DNA of 64,000 nt. It comes from Streptomyces hayashii. Lineage in GTDB: Bacteria > Actinomycetota > Actinomycetes > Streptomycetales > Streptomycetaceae. Position numbers and translations under genes: made by a program. The notes below the pieces were generated by a model. It searched no databases, was not told where the DNA came from, and was given only the letters and a program-made list of their open reading frames with translations. Below are positions 7,896-15,679 of this stretch, piece after piece. Where the stretch lies: assembly GCF_024539815.1 (NCBI RefSeq), contig NZ_JAHHIU010000003.1:1-64000 (forward strand), read 5' to 3'. How positions within the stretch are numbered: position 1 is the stretch's first letter; every line of letters starts with the position of its first letter.

Positions 7896-8429
7896 TCAGG
7901 GCTGTGGGGTGCCGCCCATCTCGGCGACGAAGATCACGGGATCGCTGTCGAACCCTCGGACCATCTCGCGGTACTCCCACGTGCCGGAGTCGCCCCTGGT
8001 GAACTCCGCAACCGTCGCGGCGGTGTATTCGGAGAGCTGCGCGAAGTCGTCCTTCAACAGCTCCCTGTACCCCTCGACGACCAGAACTCCGGCGTTCGAC
8101 AGGTCACCGAAGGTTTTGGGGCCGCTGTTCTGGTGGATCGCCACACCCACCACCACCCGTGCGAAGGAGGAAGCGAGGCGATCGAGCTCCAGGGTCATCG
8201 CTTCGACGTAGCCGAAGCCCTGGCCGGTCTGGCTGTGCCGGCTCATGTTGATGGTGCCGTCCGGTGAGCGGCTGTCGAAATGGACGACGTACACCGGTCG
8301 TCCGAAGGGGGCGTCCGCCGAGTAGGTGGCGGCGATGATGTCGAGATGATGGGGTGGCTGATCCCAGGGACTCGGGTCCCATTTGAGCCGTACCTCGGCC
8401 TTCCCAACACCATGGCTGTCGCTGCTCAC
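7896..8429 (-). CDS. TerD-superfamily protein (divergent)
   Basis: The 177-residue protein matches the TerD fold in outline: an N-terminal VRLKWDPSP strand, a LDIIAATYSAD segment corresponding to the Ter[11 protein letters not shown] strand, and RSPDGTINMSRHS, corresponding to the loop before the conserved acidic stretch. The usual TerD calcium-binding aspartates are only partly kept, so metal binding is uncertain. A close paralogue of 186 residues lies at 49781-50341. TerD proteins are cytoplasmic or membrane-associated stress proteins linked to tellurite, phage and oxidative stress. It is convergent with the histidine kinase gene and divergent from the DM13 gene at 8915. Confidence 0.8.
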   Translation of the reverse strand: MSSDSHGVGKAEVRLKWDPSPWDQPPHHLDIIAATYSADAPFGRPVYVVHFDSRSPDGTINMSRHSQTGQGFGYVEAMTLELDRLASSFARVVVGVAIHQNSGPKTFGDLSNAGVLVVEGYRELLKDDFAQLSEYTAATVAEFTRGDSGTWEYREMVRGFDSDPVIFVAEMGGTPQP

Positions 8430-8914
8430 CGAATTGCTGCCTCTCTCAGTTCAAGCCACCACGCGATGGTGCCTACATGAGCAAGTATGGCTCTCGGCCG
8501 TCCTGTTGAAGCATCGCGCGGCAGCTCGCGATCGGGCTCGCCCTGCTGTGGACGGTGGGAAACGTTTGCGGCGTACAGCTACTTGAGGGGCGCGTACGAC
8601 CTCGGCCTTCCGCAATACCTTGCCGTTGGCCGGCCGGGCCCGCGGCACTGCGCCGCAACTGGCACGGCGGCACTCATCACCTGGCATCCATTCCTCGCGC
8701 AGCAGGCGAGGGCGCCCGCACCCGGTAACGGCTGGGCCGGAAACCGCCGGCCCCTGGCAGTAACGCTCGACGAGGAGGTGGGAGGTCTCCCGCTCCCGAC
8801 CCCCGTGGCCGACGGCGCGACGTAAGGATTCGGTCATCAGCTGCGGGGTGGGGGACGGCCGCCCGTGCCCGTTGAATGGGAGCGCAACAGGAAAACCTCA
8901 GGAGGCGAGCGGGG
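8430..8914. other. Divergent intergenic region, no confident gene
   Basis: This 485-nt spacer separates the divergent TerD-like and DM13 genes and should hold both promoters. Open frames here lack consistent codon bias or recognisable domains. An 8-bp palindrome AAACGTTT lies at 8560-8567. The last 45 nt, from about 8870, are duplicated at 28335. Confidence 0.5.
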
Positions 8915-9469
8915 ATGGGGCGCGTGCGGAAGGCATTGACCGGGCCGTGGGTCATCGCGGTTGTGGTGGCGGCGGTCGGCTTCGGGCTGTACTGGTTCCA
9001 GCCCTGGAAACTGAGGCAGGACGAGACCGTCCAAGAGGCCCTGCCCGGGGTCGCGGAGATGTCCGCTCCTGCTGCGGCGCCCTCGGAAGAGACCTTCGCA
9101 CCGCCCTCCCCGGCCACCGGTCCGCAGGTGCTGGCCAGTGGTCACCTGATCAGCCACGAGCATGCGACCTCGGGCACGGTGAAGCTCGTACGGCTGCCTG
9201 ACGGCTCCCATGTCGTCCGGCTGGAGAACCTCGACACCAGCAACGGACCGGACTTGCGTGTCTGGTTGACCGACGCGCAGGTGAAGCCTGGGGAGGCAGG
9301 GTGGCATGTCTTCGACGACGGGAAGTACGTCAGCCTCGGCAGGCTGAAGGGCAACAAGGGAAGCCAGAACTACGCCCTGCCCAGGGATGTGAATCCGTCG
9401 AACTACCGCAGCGTGAGCATCTGGTGCGACCGTTTCGACGTCTCGTTCGGCGCCGCCGAACTCGTCTGA
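8915..9469 (+). CDS. Membrane-anchored DM13-domain protein
   Basis: The protein of about 184 residues has a single N-terminal membrane helix (WVIAVVVAAVGFGLYWF), a Pro/Ala-rich linker, and a C-terminal DM13 domain at about residues 85-184. The domain shows GHLISHEHATSGTVKLVRL, the LENLDTSNGPDLRVWL core and a final SVSIWCDRFDVSFGAAEL with the conserved cysteine. DM13 domains are extracytoplasmic and proposed to act in redox or electron transfer. GGAGG sits 9 nt before ATG 8915, favouring it over the upstream ATG at 8876. About 95 bp around its start recur as a broken copy at 28335-28430. Confidence 0.85.
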   Translation: MGRVRKALTGPWVIAVVVAAVGFGLYWFQPWKLRQDETVQEALPGVAEMSAPAAAPSEETFAPPSPATGPQVLASGHLISHEHATSGTVKLVRLPDGSHVVRLENLDTSNGPDLRVWLTDAQVKPGEAGWHVFDDGKYVSLGRLKGNKGSQNYALPRDVNPSNYRSVSIWCDRFDVSFGAAELV

Positions 9470-9536
9470 CAGTGGTGCAGCCATGGCCGGGCCACGGTGA
9501 GATGGACTGTTCGCTTGTGCCGGCCCGGACGGGCAC

Positions 9537-10184
9537 TCAGCCCAGGGCATCGAGGGCGGCCAGGATGTCGGCGGGTTCGGCGCGCTTGGTGTAGTCCGTG
9601 TGGACGAAGGCCCAGCGGATGACGCCCTCGCGGTCGATGACGTAGGTGGCCGGCAGCGGCAGGGTGCGCGGGTGTCCGCCGTTGACGCGCTGGAGGTCGA
9701 AGCCGAACGTGTCGTAGACGGTTGCGAGGTCGTCAGGGAGGTCGAAGGCGAGGCCGTACTGCTTGGCCGTGTCGGAGCCGACGTCGCTGAGGACGCTGAA
9801 GGCGAGCTGGTGCTTCTCGGTCAGAGAGAGGGACTCGTCGGGGACTTGCGGGGACACGGCGACGAGGCGGGCGCCGCGTGCGGTGATCGCGTCGTGGTGC
9901 TGCTGGAGGTGGCGCAGGGCGATGTTGCAGTAGGGGCACCAGGCGCCGCGGTAGAAGGTCAGGACCACGGGGCCGGTCCCGAGCAGGTCGACCAGGCTCA
10001 CGGGGTTGCCGGTCGCGGACGGCAGGTGGAAGAGGGGGGCCTGTGCGCCGACGGCCAGTGCGCGGACGGCCTGCCCGGAGTCGGCGAGTTCCTGGCCGGC
10101 CCGCTGCATGATCTGCCGTACGTCGGCGGGGATCTGCTGCTGACGGGCTGTGTAGAAGGCGTACAGCTCGGTGTTGAGGGTCAT
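9537..10184 (-). CDS. Peroxiredoxin-like AhpC/TSA protein
   Basis: The 215-residue protein has a thioredoxin fold with the redox motif WCPYC (C83, C86) after the TFYRGA strand. The CxxC arrangement fits the peroxiredoxin-like group that reduces peroxides or hydroperoxides. An N-terminal helical extension of about 45 residues precedes the AhpC/TSA domain. ATG 10184 is selected because CAGGAGGAGCC lies just upstream; the frame extends further but into the operator region. The gene is divergent from the TetR regulator at 10308 and shares with it a spacer holding two palindromes, so it is very probably that regulator's target. DM13 ends convergently 67 nt away. Confidence 0.9.
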   Translation of the reverse strand: MTLNTELYAFYTARQQQIPADVRQIMQRAGQELADSGQAVRALAVGAQAPLFHLPSATGNPVSLVDLLGTGPVVLTFYRGAWCPYCNIALRHLQQHHDAITARGARLVAVSPQVPDESLSLTEKHQLAFSVLSDVGSDTAKQYGLAFDLPDDLATVYDTFGFDLQRVNGGHPRTLPLPATYVIDREGVIRWAFVHTDYTKRAEPADILAALDALG

Positions 10185-10226
10185 CGGAAAGGCTCCTCCT
10201 GGGGCGCCGGGCATCTGGTCGGTTCC

Positions 10227-10256
10227 GCTATCACGGAACGATCGTTTCAAGATAGC
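10227..10256. promoter_or_regulatory. 30-bp palindromic operator
   Basis: GCTATC (10227-10232) pairs with GATAGC (10251-10256), and the centre GGAACGATCGTTTC (10235-10248) is itself nearly symmetric about 10241.5. It lies between the divergent peroxiredoxin and TetR genes, as expected for TetR-family autoregulation. Confidence 0.7.
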
Positions 10257-10268
10257 GGGAGGAGAGGT

Positions 10269-10292
10269 ATCTTGGAACCCTCATTTCAAGAT
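10269..10292. promoter_or_regulatory. Second palindrome sharing a half-site
   Basis: ATCTTGGAA at 10269-10277 and TTTCAAGAT at 10284-10292 are inverted. TTTCAAGAT also occurs in the 30-bp operator at 10245-10253, so both are likely bound by the same regulator. This copy is 15 nt upstream of the TetR ATG. Confidence 0.6.
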
Positions 10293-10307
10293 GTTGAGGA
10301 CTGAGAC

Positions 10308-10898
10308 ATGCCGGACATCAAACACTTCGATCCCGACACGGCCCTGGACACGGCAATGCGGCTGTTCTGGCGCCAGGGCATGGCCGCGACCGGAATCCAG
10401 GACGTCGTGACGGCGACCGGCCTGAACCGCTCCAGCCTCTACGCCACCTTCGGTGGCAAACAGGAGCTGTACCGGGCCGCACTGCGCCGGTACATCGAGC
10501 AACGCTCACAGCAGGCGTTCAGCCGCCTGGCGGGAGACGGCCGCGGCCTGCCCGCCGTTCACGACTTCTTCGCCGCGCTGATCAAGGCTCGCTGCTCCGG
10601 CGCGTACGCCCGCTGGGGCTGCATGGTCTCCAACGCTCACGCCGGCGGCGAAAACGGTGACCCCGACATCCGGGCCGCCCTCGACCGGCACCACGCGGAG
10701 CTACGGGAGGCGCTGCGCACGGCGCTCGCCGCCGGCGCGGCCAAGGGGCAGCTCCGACCTGGCACCGATCCCGGGGCTGCGGCCGACCTGCTGGCCCTGC
10801 TCGCCTATGGAGTCAATCTGCGCTCCCGTGCCGGAGCCGATGCCGGGGAGCTGACGACGACCGTGACCGGCGCCCTCGACGTGCTCGGGGCAGGGTAG
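10308..10898 (+). CDS. TetR-family transcriptional regulator
   Basis: The 196-residue protein has an N-terminal helix-turn-helix at about residues 25-50 (AATGIQDVVTATGLNRSSLYATFG). An all-helical ligand domain follows, with the block ARWGCMVSN near residue 100. It belongs to the group whose members often regulate divergently encoded oxidoreductases in response to electrophiles or thiol stress. A Cys in GCMVSN could be the sensor, but this is inference. ATG 10308 follows the palindromes closely. It likely represses itself and the divergent peroxiredoxin. Confidence 0.92.
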   Translation: MPDIKHFDPDTALDTAMRLFWRQGMAATGIQDVVTATGLNRSSLYATFGGKQELYRAALRRYIEQRSQQAFSRLAGDGRGLPAVHDFFAALIKARCSGAYARWGCMVSNAHAGGENGDPDIRAALDRHHAELREALRTALAAGAAKGQLRPGTDPGAAADLLALLAYGVNLRSRAGADAGELTTTVTGALDVLGAG

Positions 10899-11641
10899 CC
10901 GGGCCCGTGGGGCAGGCCGTAGCAGTGGGGTCGGGGCAGGACACCGGCGCTCGCTGGACGAGGTCGTTGGCGAAACCCCCCTTGGTTCCAGCCCTGTTCC
11001 AGTGGCTGGGCGGTCCCCACCTCGTCGTGGACACGGGTGCTCAGGAGAAGGTCGCCGGGGACGGCGGACCAGCTTGGAGAACCGCCGGCGCCACGCTCAT
11101 CGGCGTCCCTGATCCGGTTCGAGCAGGGCCCTGTGCCACGTCATGCCGCCGCCCGTGTCCACCTCCACCAAGGTCACCGGGGCGCATCCCGACCCAGCAG
11201 GACCGGGCCAGGCGCGACCATCCGCGTCCGGGACATGAAGGTGGGAGGGCCCGGCGGGGTCAGGAGAGCCCTCGATCGCGGGACTGGCGAGGGGCGCTGA
11301 CGTGCACCCGCCGTCCGTGGCGGTGAAACGGTCTCCCCAACGCACCGGACGGACGAGGCGCTGCGGCTGTTCTCCGCCGGGATCGCACTGATGGGAAGGG
11401 CGGCACGTGCGCCGGGGCGGACTCGTCGTGGAGATCCGTCACCGAGTTCCCTTCCTGGACAGCGCATTGAGGGGCATCGACCGGCCGCGTCTCTGATCGA
11501 GGCGAGTGAACGTGGGCGCATCGAGGAGCGCGGGGTCGGTGCCGTCCAGGCTCGGGGGTCGGCGGTGGCTGCCGGCCGCGCGGGGACGGCTGTGGACGTC
11601 GTACGCACTGCCGGCCCGGCCTGCCGTGGCGGCGGCCGGTG
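10899..11641. other. 743-nt region without a confident gene
   Basis: The two flanking genes are convergent. Open frames on both strands are long only because of high GC and show no recognisable domain or steady third-position bias. It may hold decayed coding sequence, but no family was recognised. Confidence 0.45.
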
Positions 11642-12700
11642 TCAGATGTCTTTGGCCGGCCAGTCCAGCAGTCGGGCGCCGATCACCGCGGTCTGGAGCA
11701 TGTAGCGGTGGGACGGGTCGGCGGGGTTGGCGCCGGTGAGTTTGTGGATGCGTTCCAGGCGGTAGGTCAGGGCGCGCACGCTGAGGGTGAGGCGGCGGGC
11801 GGCCTCGGCGGCCACGCAGCCGGAGTCGAAGTACGCGGTGAGGGTGTCCAGGAGGGGCCGGGCGCCGCCGCGGGCGGTGGTGAGCGGGCCAAGGGTGTCG
11901 GCGACGAGGTCGGCCATGGCCTGGCGGTCTCGGGTCAGGACGGGGTAGACCAGCAGGTCGGCGGCGCGCAGGACGGGGTCGTCGAGGTCGAGGCGCTCGG
12001 CGAGTTCGAGGGCGTTGAGCGCCTCTTCGTAGGACTGGACGACGCCTCCGGGGCCGGGCTGGGGGCGGCCGATGGCGACCCGGCCGCCGTCGGTGGCCGC
12101 GTGGGCCTGTTTGGCGAAGTAGGCGAGTACCTCGTCCTGGTGGCCGGGGGCGATGCACAGCAGCCGGCCGTCCTTGGTGGTGAGCAGGACGTTGCGGTCG
12201 CCGAAGCGGGAGATGAGCGCCCGTTCCACCTGTCGGGGCACCGGGGCGCCCTCGTCGTAGGCGGCGGGGCCCTGCGCGACGGCGACCGCGTGCGCGTGGG
12301 ACAGACGCAGGCCGAAGCGTTCGGCGCGTTCGGCGAGGCGCCCGAGGTCGCTGCGTCCGTACAGGAGGTCGTCGATGAACTCGCGGCGGGCTGCCTCTTC
12401 CTGGCGCACGGCGACAAGCTGTGCGCGTTCGTAGCCTTCGGCGAAGGCGTCGATGACCTGCTGTACGGCGGCCAGCGCGTCGTCGGCGGAGCCGGGCGAA
12501 CCGGGCCAGGCCGTGCGGGCGGCGGTCAGATGCGCGCTGACGAGGGCGCGCAGCCCGTGGCCTGCCTCGGCGGCCTGCTCGCCCAGGGCGCGGCGAGAGG
12601 CGAGCTCGTCCCGGGTGAGGCGTCGCCCGGTGGCCGACACCCCGACAAGGATCTCGGCGTAACCGTCCAGATACTGCTCGGGAAGTTCCCGGTCCGTCAC
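11642..12700 (-). CDS. PucR/CdaR-family transcriptional regulator
   Basis: The 352-residue protein has an N-terminal helical region and a central GGDEF-like/CdaR segment. The C terminus carries the PucR helix-turn-helix (SGCVAAEAARRLTLSVRALTYRLERIHKLTG). GTG 12700 is chosen because GGGGGA lies just upstream, and because the broken copy at 53306 starts at the matching codon with the same MTDR-LPE--LDG-AE pattern. It is divergent from the membrane protein/SPFH/ATPase operon and is the obvious candidate regulator of it. The second copy of that operon has only about the first 16 codons of this gene. The inducing signal is unknown. Confidence 0.9.
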   Translation of the reverse strand: MTDRELPEQYLDGYAEILVGVSATGRRLTRDELASRRALGEQAAEAGHGLRALVSAHLTAARTAWPGSPGSADDALAAVQQVIDAFAEGYERAQLVAVRQEEAARREFIDDLLYGRSDLGRLAERAERFGLRLSHAHAVAVAQGPAAYDEGAPVPRQVERALISRFGDRNVLLTTKDGRLLCIAPGHQDEVLAYFAKQAHAATDGGRVAIGRPQPGPGGVVQSYEEALNALELAERLDLDDPVLRAADLLVYPVLTRDRQAMADLVADTLGPLTTARGGARPLLDTLTAYFDSGCVAAEAARRLTLSVRALTYRLERIHKLTGANPADPSHRYMLQTAVIGARLLDWPAKDI

Positions 12701-12773
12701 GTCGTCCCCCGGATTGTTGACGTGCCGCTGACGTTTTCTTAGCGGCCACCGGCATGCAGACCCTAATGAACAC

Positions 12774-12788
12774 TGCCGGGAACCGGCA
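12774..12788. promoter_or_regulatory. Conserved inverted repeat TGCCGG-gaa-CCGGCA
   Basis: This perfect 6-bp inverted repeat with a 3-nt spacer lies in the divergent promoter region between the PucR and membrane-protein genes. The identical 15 nt occur at 53380-53394 in the second copy, so it has been kept while flanking bases drifted. It may be a PucR binding site. Confidence 0.5.
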
Positions 12789-12948
12789 ATGCGCGGCCCG
12801 GATCGGATCGTGCAGCATGGCTCGCGGGGAGCACGGCGGATGGTCTCGGTGCCGGACACCGGCAGGTGCCCGGCACCGAGGGCCGGAAACGACCGTGCGC
12901 CGTCGGAGGCGACTGGTGTGCGCCGCAGGTGGAGAGGGGGACCGGGAA

Positions 12949-13437
12949 ATGCGGACATTTCTGGCAGCGGCCACGGGTCTGCCCACGATCCTGCTGACCG
13001 CTGCCCTCGTCGTGGTCGTCTGCTTCTGGATCCTGGCCGCCATGGGTGTAGCCGCCATCGACAGTTTCGACACGGATGCGGACCTTCGGGCGTGGCGTAT
13101 GGGCGGGGTGCCCGTGGCTGTCGCCTTCTCCGTGCTGACGGTGCTCGCCTGGTGCCTGAGCGTCGGAGCAGCGGTTCTGCTTGCCGTGTACGCGCACCCA
13201 GGGCCGGTCGCCGGGATGCTGAGCCTTGTCGTGCCCGTGGGGGCGTTGTTCGTCGCCTGGGCCGCGACCTGCCTGATCGTACGTCCGTTGCACCGCCTCT
13301 TCCCGGATGAACCCGTGCCGTCCGTGCCGAGCGAGTCCCGCCCGGACACCGCAGGGTCGTCGGATGCCGGCAGCCGGGATCCCTACGGGGGCGGGTCGCG
13401 CGGCGCCGTGCTCTCTTCGCGGGGCCGAGCCGCCTGA
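12949..13437 (+). CDS. Small membrane protein, YqiJ-like N-terminal half
   Basis: The 162-residue protein has three or four hydrophobic helices: residues about 10-35 (TILLTAALVVVVCFWIL), 52-78, and one or two between 82 and 115. The block RPLHRLFPDEP then leads to a polar tail. This matches the membrane part of YqiJ/NfeD-like partners usually encoded just upstream of YqiK-type flotillins. The OB-fold domain that normally follows is missing; the last 40 or so residues are low-complexity Ser/Gly/Arg. The paralogue at 53556 is truncated in the same way. ATG 12949 aligns with that copy, where AGGAG precedes the start. It probably anchors or assists the SPFH protein. Confidence 0.7.
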   Translation: MRTFLAAATGLPTILLTAALVVVVCFWILAAMGVAAIDSFDTDADLRAWRMGGVPVAVAFSVLTVLAWCLSVGAAVLLAVYAHPGPVAGMLSLVVPVGALFVAWAATCLIVRPLHRLFPDEPVPSVPSESRPDTAGSSDAGSRDPYGGGSRGAVLSSRGRAA

Positions 13438-13514
13438 GCCGCGCCGCCGCCGGAGCTCGTCTCCGGTCCTCTCTTCTTCACGCTCAACTCCCTTACGCCT
13501 GAAGGACGTATGCC

Positions 13515-15548
13515 ATGGTTGCCATGCTCGTGGGCATCGGCGTGCTCGTCGCCGTCTGCCTCGTTGTCGTACTCGTCGTCTCCCAGCTCTTTCGCAAGGT
13601 GGAGCAGGGCAAGGCGCTGATCGTCTCCAAGCTGCGCAAGGTCGACGTGACCTTCACCGGGCAGGTCGTCCTGCCGGTGCTGCACAAGGCCGAGGTGATG
13701 GACATCTCGGTGAAGACGATCGAGATCACGCGCTCCGGCCGGGACGGTCTCATCTGTCAGGACAACATCCGTGCGGACATCCGGATCTCGTTCTTCGTGA
13801 AGGTCAACAAGACCGTCGAGGACGTCATCAAGGTCGCCCAGTCCGTCGGCACCGCGCGGGCGAGTGACCGGGACACGCTGCAGGAGCTGTTCCACGCGAA
13901 GTTCTCCGAGGCGCTGAAGACCGTCGGCAAGCAGCTGGACTTCACCGACCTGTACACCAAGCGCGAGGAGCTGCGGTACCGGATCATCGAGGTCATCGGC
14001 GTCGACCTCAACGGCTACCACCTGGAGGACGCGGCGATCGACTACCTGGAGCAGACGCCGCTGACCCAGCTCGACCCGGCCAACGTCCTCGACGCCCAGG
14101 GCATCCGCAAGATCACCGAGCTGACGGCAATCGAGCACGTGCGCACCAACGAGTTCCAGCGCCACGAGGAGAAAGAGATCACGCGGCAGAACGTGGATGC
14201 CCGCGAGGCCATCCTGGAGCTGGAGCGCCGGCAGGCCGACGCCGAGATCAAGCAGCGCCGGGAGATCGGCACCGTGCGAGCCCGCGAGGAGGCCGAGACC
14301 GCGCGGGTGGTGGAGGAGGAGCGGCTGCGCTCGCAGGGCGCCTTCCTCAGGACCGAGGAGCAGCTCGGCATCCAGCGGGAGAACCAGGCCCGCGAGGTGG
14401 CCGTCGCCGCGAAGAACCGCGAGCGGGTCATCGCCATCGAGAACGAGCGCATCGAGAAGGACCGCCTCCTCGAAGTCATCGCACGGGAGCGGGAGACGCA
14501 GCTGACCCGGATCGCCGCCGACAAGGAGGTCGAGGCGGAGAAGCGGGAGATCGCCGAGGTCATCCGCGAGCGGGTCGCGGTGGACCGGACGGTCGCCGAG
14601 CAGGAGGAGTCCATCAAGACGCTGCGTTCCGTGGAGGAAGCCGAGCGCGGCCGCCAGACCCTGATCATCGCCGCCGAGGCCGAGGCGCAGGAGCAGCTGG
14701 TCAAAGACATCAAGGCCGCCGAGGCCGCAGAGCAGGCCGCCGTGCACCGTGCCGCCGAGGAACTCACCCTGGCCGACGCCCGGTTGAAGACCGCCGACCT
14801 CGACGCGCAGGCCAAACTGCGCCTCGCCGAGGGCGTCCAGGCGGAGGCCGCCGCCGAGGGGCTGGCCGCCGTCCAGGTCCGCGACAAGGAGGCAGAGGTC
14901 ATCGAGAAGGCCGGCCGCGCGGAGGCCGAGGCGACGCAGGCACGCATGCTGGCGGAGGCCCAGGGCGCCAAGGCGAAAGCGCTCGCCGAGGCCGACGGCA
15001 TCGGCGAGAAACTCAAGGCGGAGGCCGCCGGTCTCACCGAGAAGGCCGCCGCGATGGCCGCCCTCGACGACGCCTCACGCGGCCACGAGGAGTACCGGCT
15101 GCGCCTGCAGGCCGAGAAGGACATCCGCCTTGCCGGGCTGGACGTGCAGCGGCAGGTCGCCGAGGCACAGGCCACGGTGCTCGCCACCGGGCTGGAGAAC
15201 GCCGACATCAACATCGTCGGCGGCGATTCGGTCTTCTTCGACCGGCTGGTGTCCTCGATCGCACTCGGCAAGAGCGTCGACGGCTTCGTCCAGCACTCCG
15301 AGACGGCCCAGGCGCTCGTGAAGCCCTGGCTGGACGGCACCTCCCGCTTCACCGACGACCTCAGCCACGTCCTCGGCTCGGTCTCCACAGCGGACGTGCA
15401 GAACCTGACCGTCTCCGCTCTGCTCATGAAGCTCATGACCAACGGCGGCGCGAACGCCGGCCAGTTCCAGCAACTTCTGGACAAGGCCGGCGAACTGGGC
15501 CTTGCCGACACGTCGCTGGCCGCGCTCAACGGCAGCGTCAGGGCCTGA
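13515..15548 (+). CDS. SPFH/band-7 flotillin-like protein (YqiK type), copy 1
   Basis: The 677-residue protein has one N-terminal membrane helix (residues 3-25), an SPFH domain to about residue 220 and a long charged coiled coil rich in Ala/Glu/Arg from about 220 to 520. A flotillin C-terminal region rich in small and hydrophobic residues, containing INIVGGDSVFFDRL, follows. Flotillins form membrane microdomain cages and scaffold other proteins. It sits between the small membrane protein and the giant ATPase, 131 nt upstream of the latter. The paralogue at 54120 has exactly the same length and differs at few positions, making it the most conserved protein of the duplication. Confidence 0.93.
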   Translation: MVAMLVGIGVLVAVCLVVVLVVSQLFRKVEQGKALIVSKLRKVDVTFTGQVVLPVLHKAEVMDISVKTIEITRSGRDGLICQDNIRADIRISFFVKVNKTVEDVIKVAQSVGTARASDRDTLQELFHAKFSEALKTVGKQLDFTDLYTKREELRYRIIEVIGVDLNGYHLEDAAIDYLEQTPLTQLDPANVLDAQGIRKITELTAIEHVRTNEFQRHEEKEITRQNVDAREAILELERRQADAEIKQRREIGTVRAREEAETARVVEEERLRSQGAFLRTEEQLGIQRENQAREVAVAAKNRERVIAIENERIEKDRLLEVIARERETQLTRIAADKEVEAEKREIAEVIRERVAVDRTVAEQEESIKTLRSVEEAERGRQTLIIAAEAEAQEQLVKDIKAAEAAEQAAVHRAAEELTLADARLKTADLDAQAKLRLAEGVQAEAAAEGLAAVQVRDKEAEVIEKAGRAEAEATQARMLAEAQGAKAKALAEADGIGEKLKAEAAGLTEKAAAMAALDDASRGHEEYRLRLQAEKDIRLAGLDVQRQVAEAQATVLATGLENADINIVGGDSVFFDRLVSSIALGKSVDGFVQHSETAQALVKPWLDGTSRFTDDLSHVLGSVSTADVQNLTVSALLMKLMTNGGANAGQFQQLLDKAGELGLADTSLAALNGSVRA

Positions 15549-15610
15549 CCCGCGCCGCTGGGGCTCCAGGCACGCCAGGACCCCATCCGCGCAGCGAAGC
15601 CCCCCGGCCC

Positions 15611-15653
15611 GTGGTCCAGAGCTGCCGCACAGGGGACGGCAGCTCCGGACCAC
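15611..15653 (+). promoter_or_regulatory. Intra-operon hairpin, copy 1
   Basis: Arms at 15611-15627 and 15637-15653 (17 nt, one mismatch) flank the 9-nt loop CACAGGGGA. It ends 26 nt before the ATPase ATG at 15680. The second duplication copy has the same hairpin at 56199-56241 with a perfect stem. No T-run follows. It could be an attenuator, a processing site or a regulator of ATPase translation. Confidence 0.65.
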
Positions 15654-15679
15654 GTTTCTCCGACTTCCGAGAGGGACCC

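Noticed and set aside
10907..11326. 139-codon plus-strand ORF after the TetR gene
   Set aside because: No domain, inconsistent codon bias, and overlapping competing frames.
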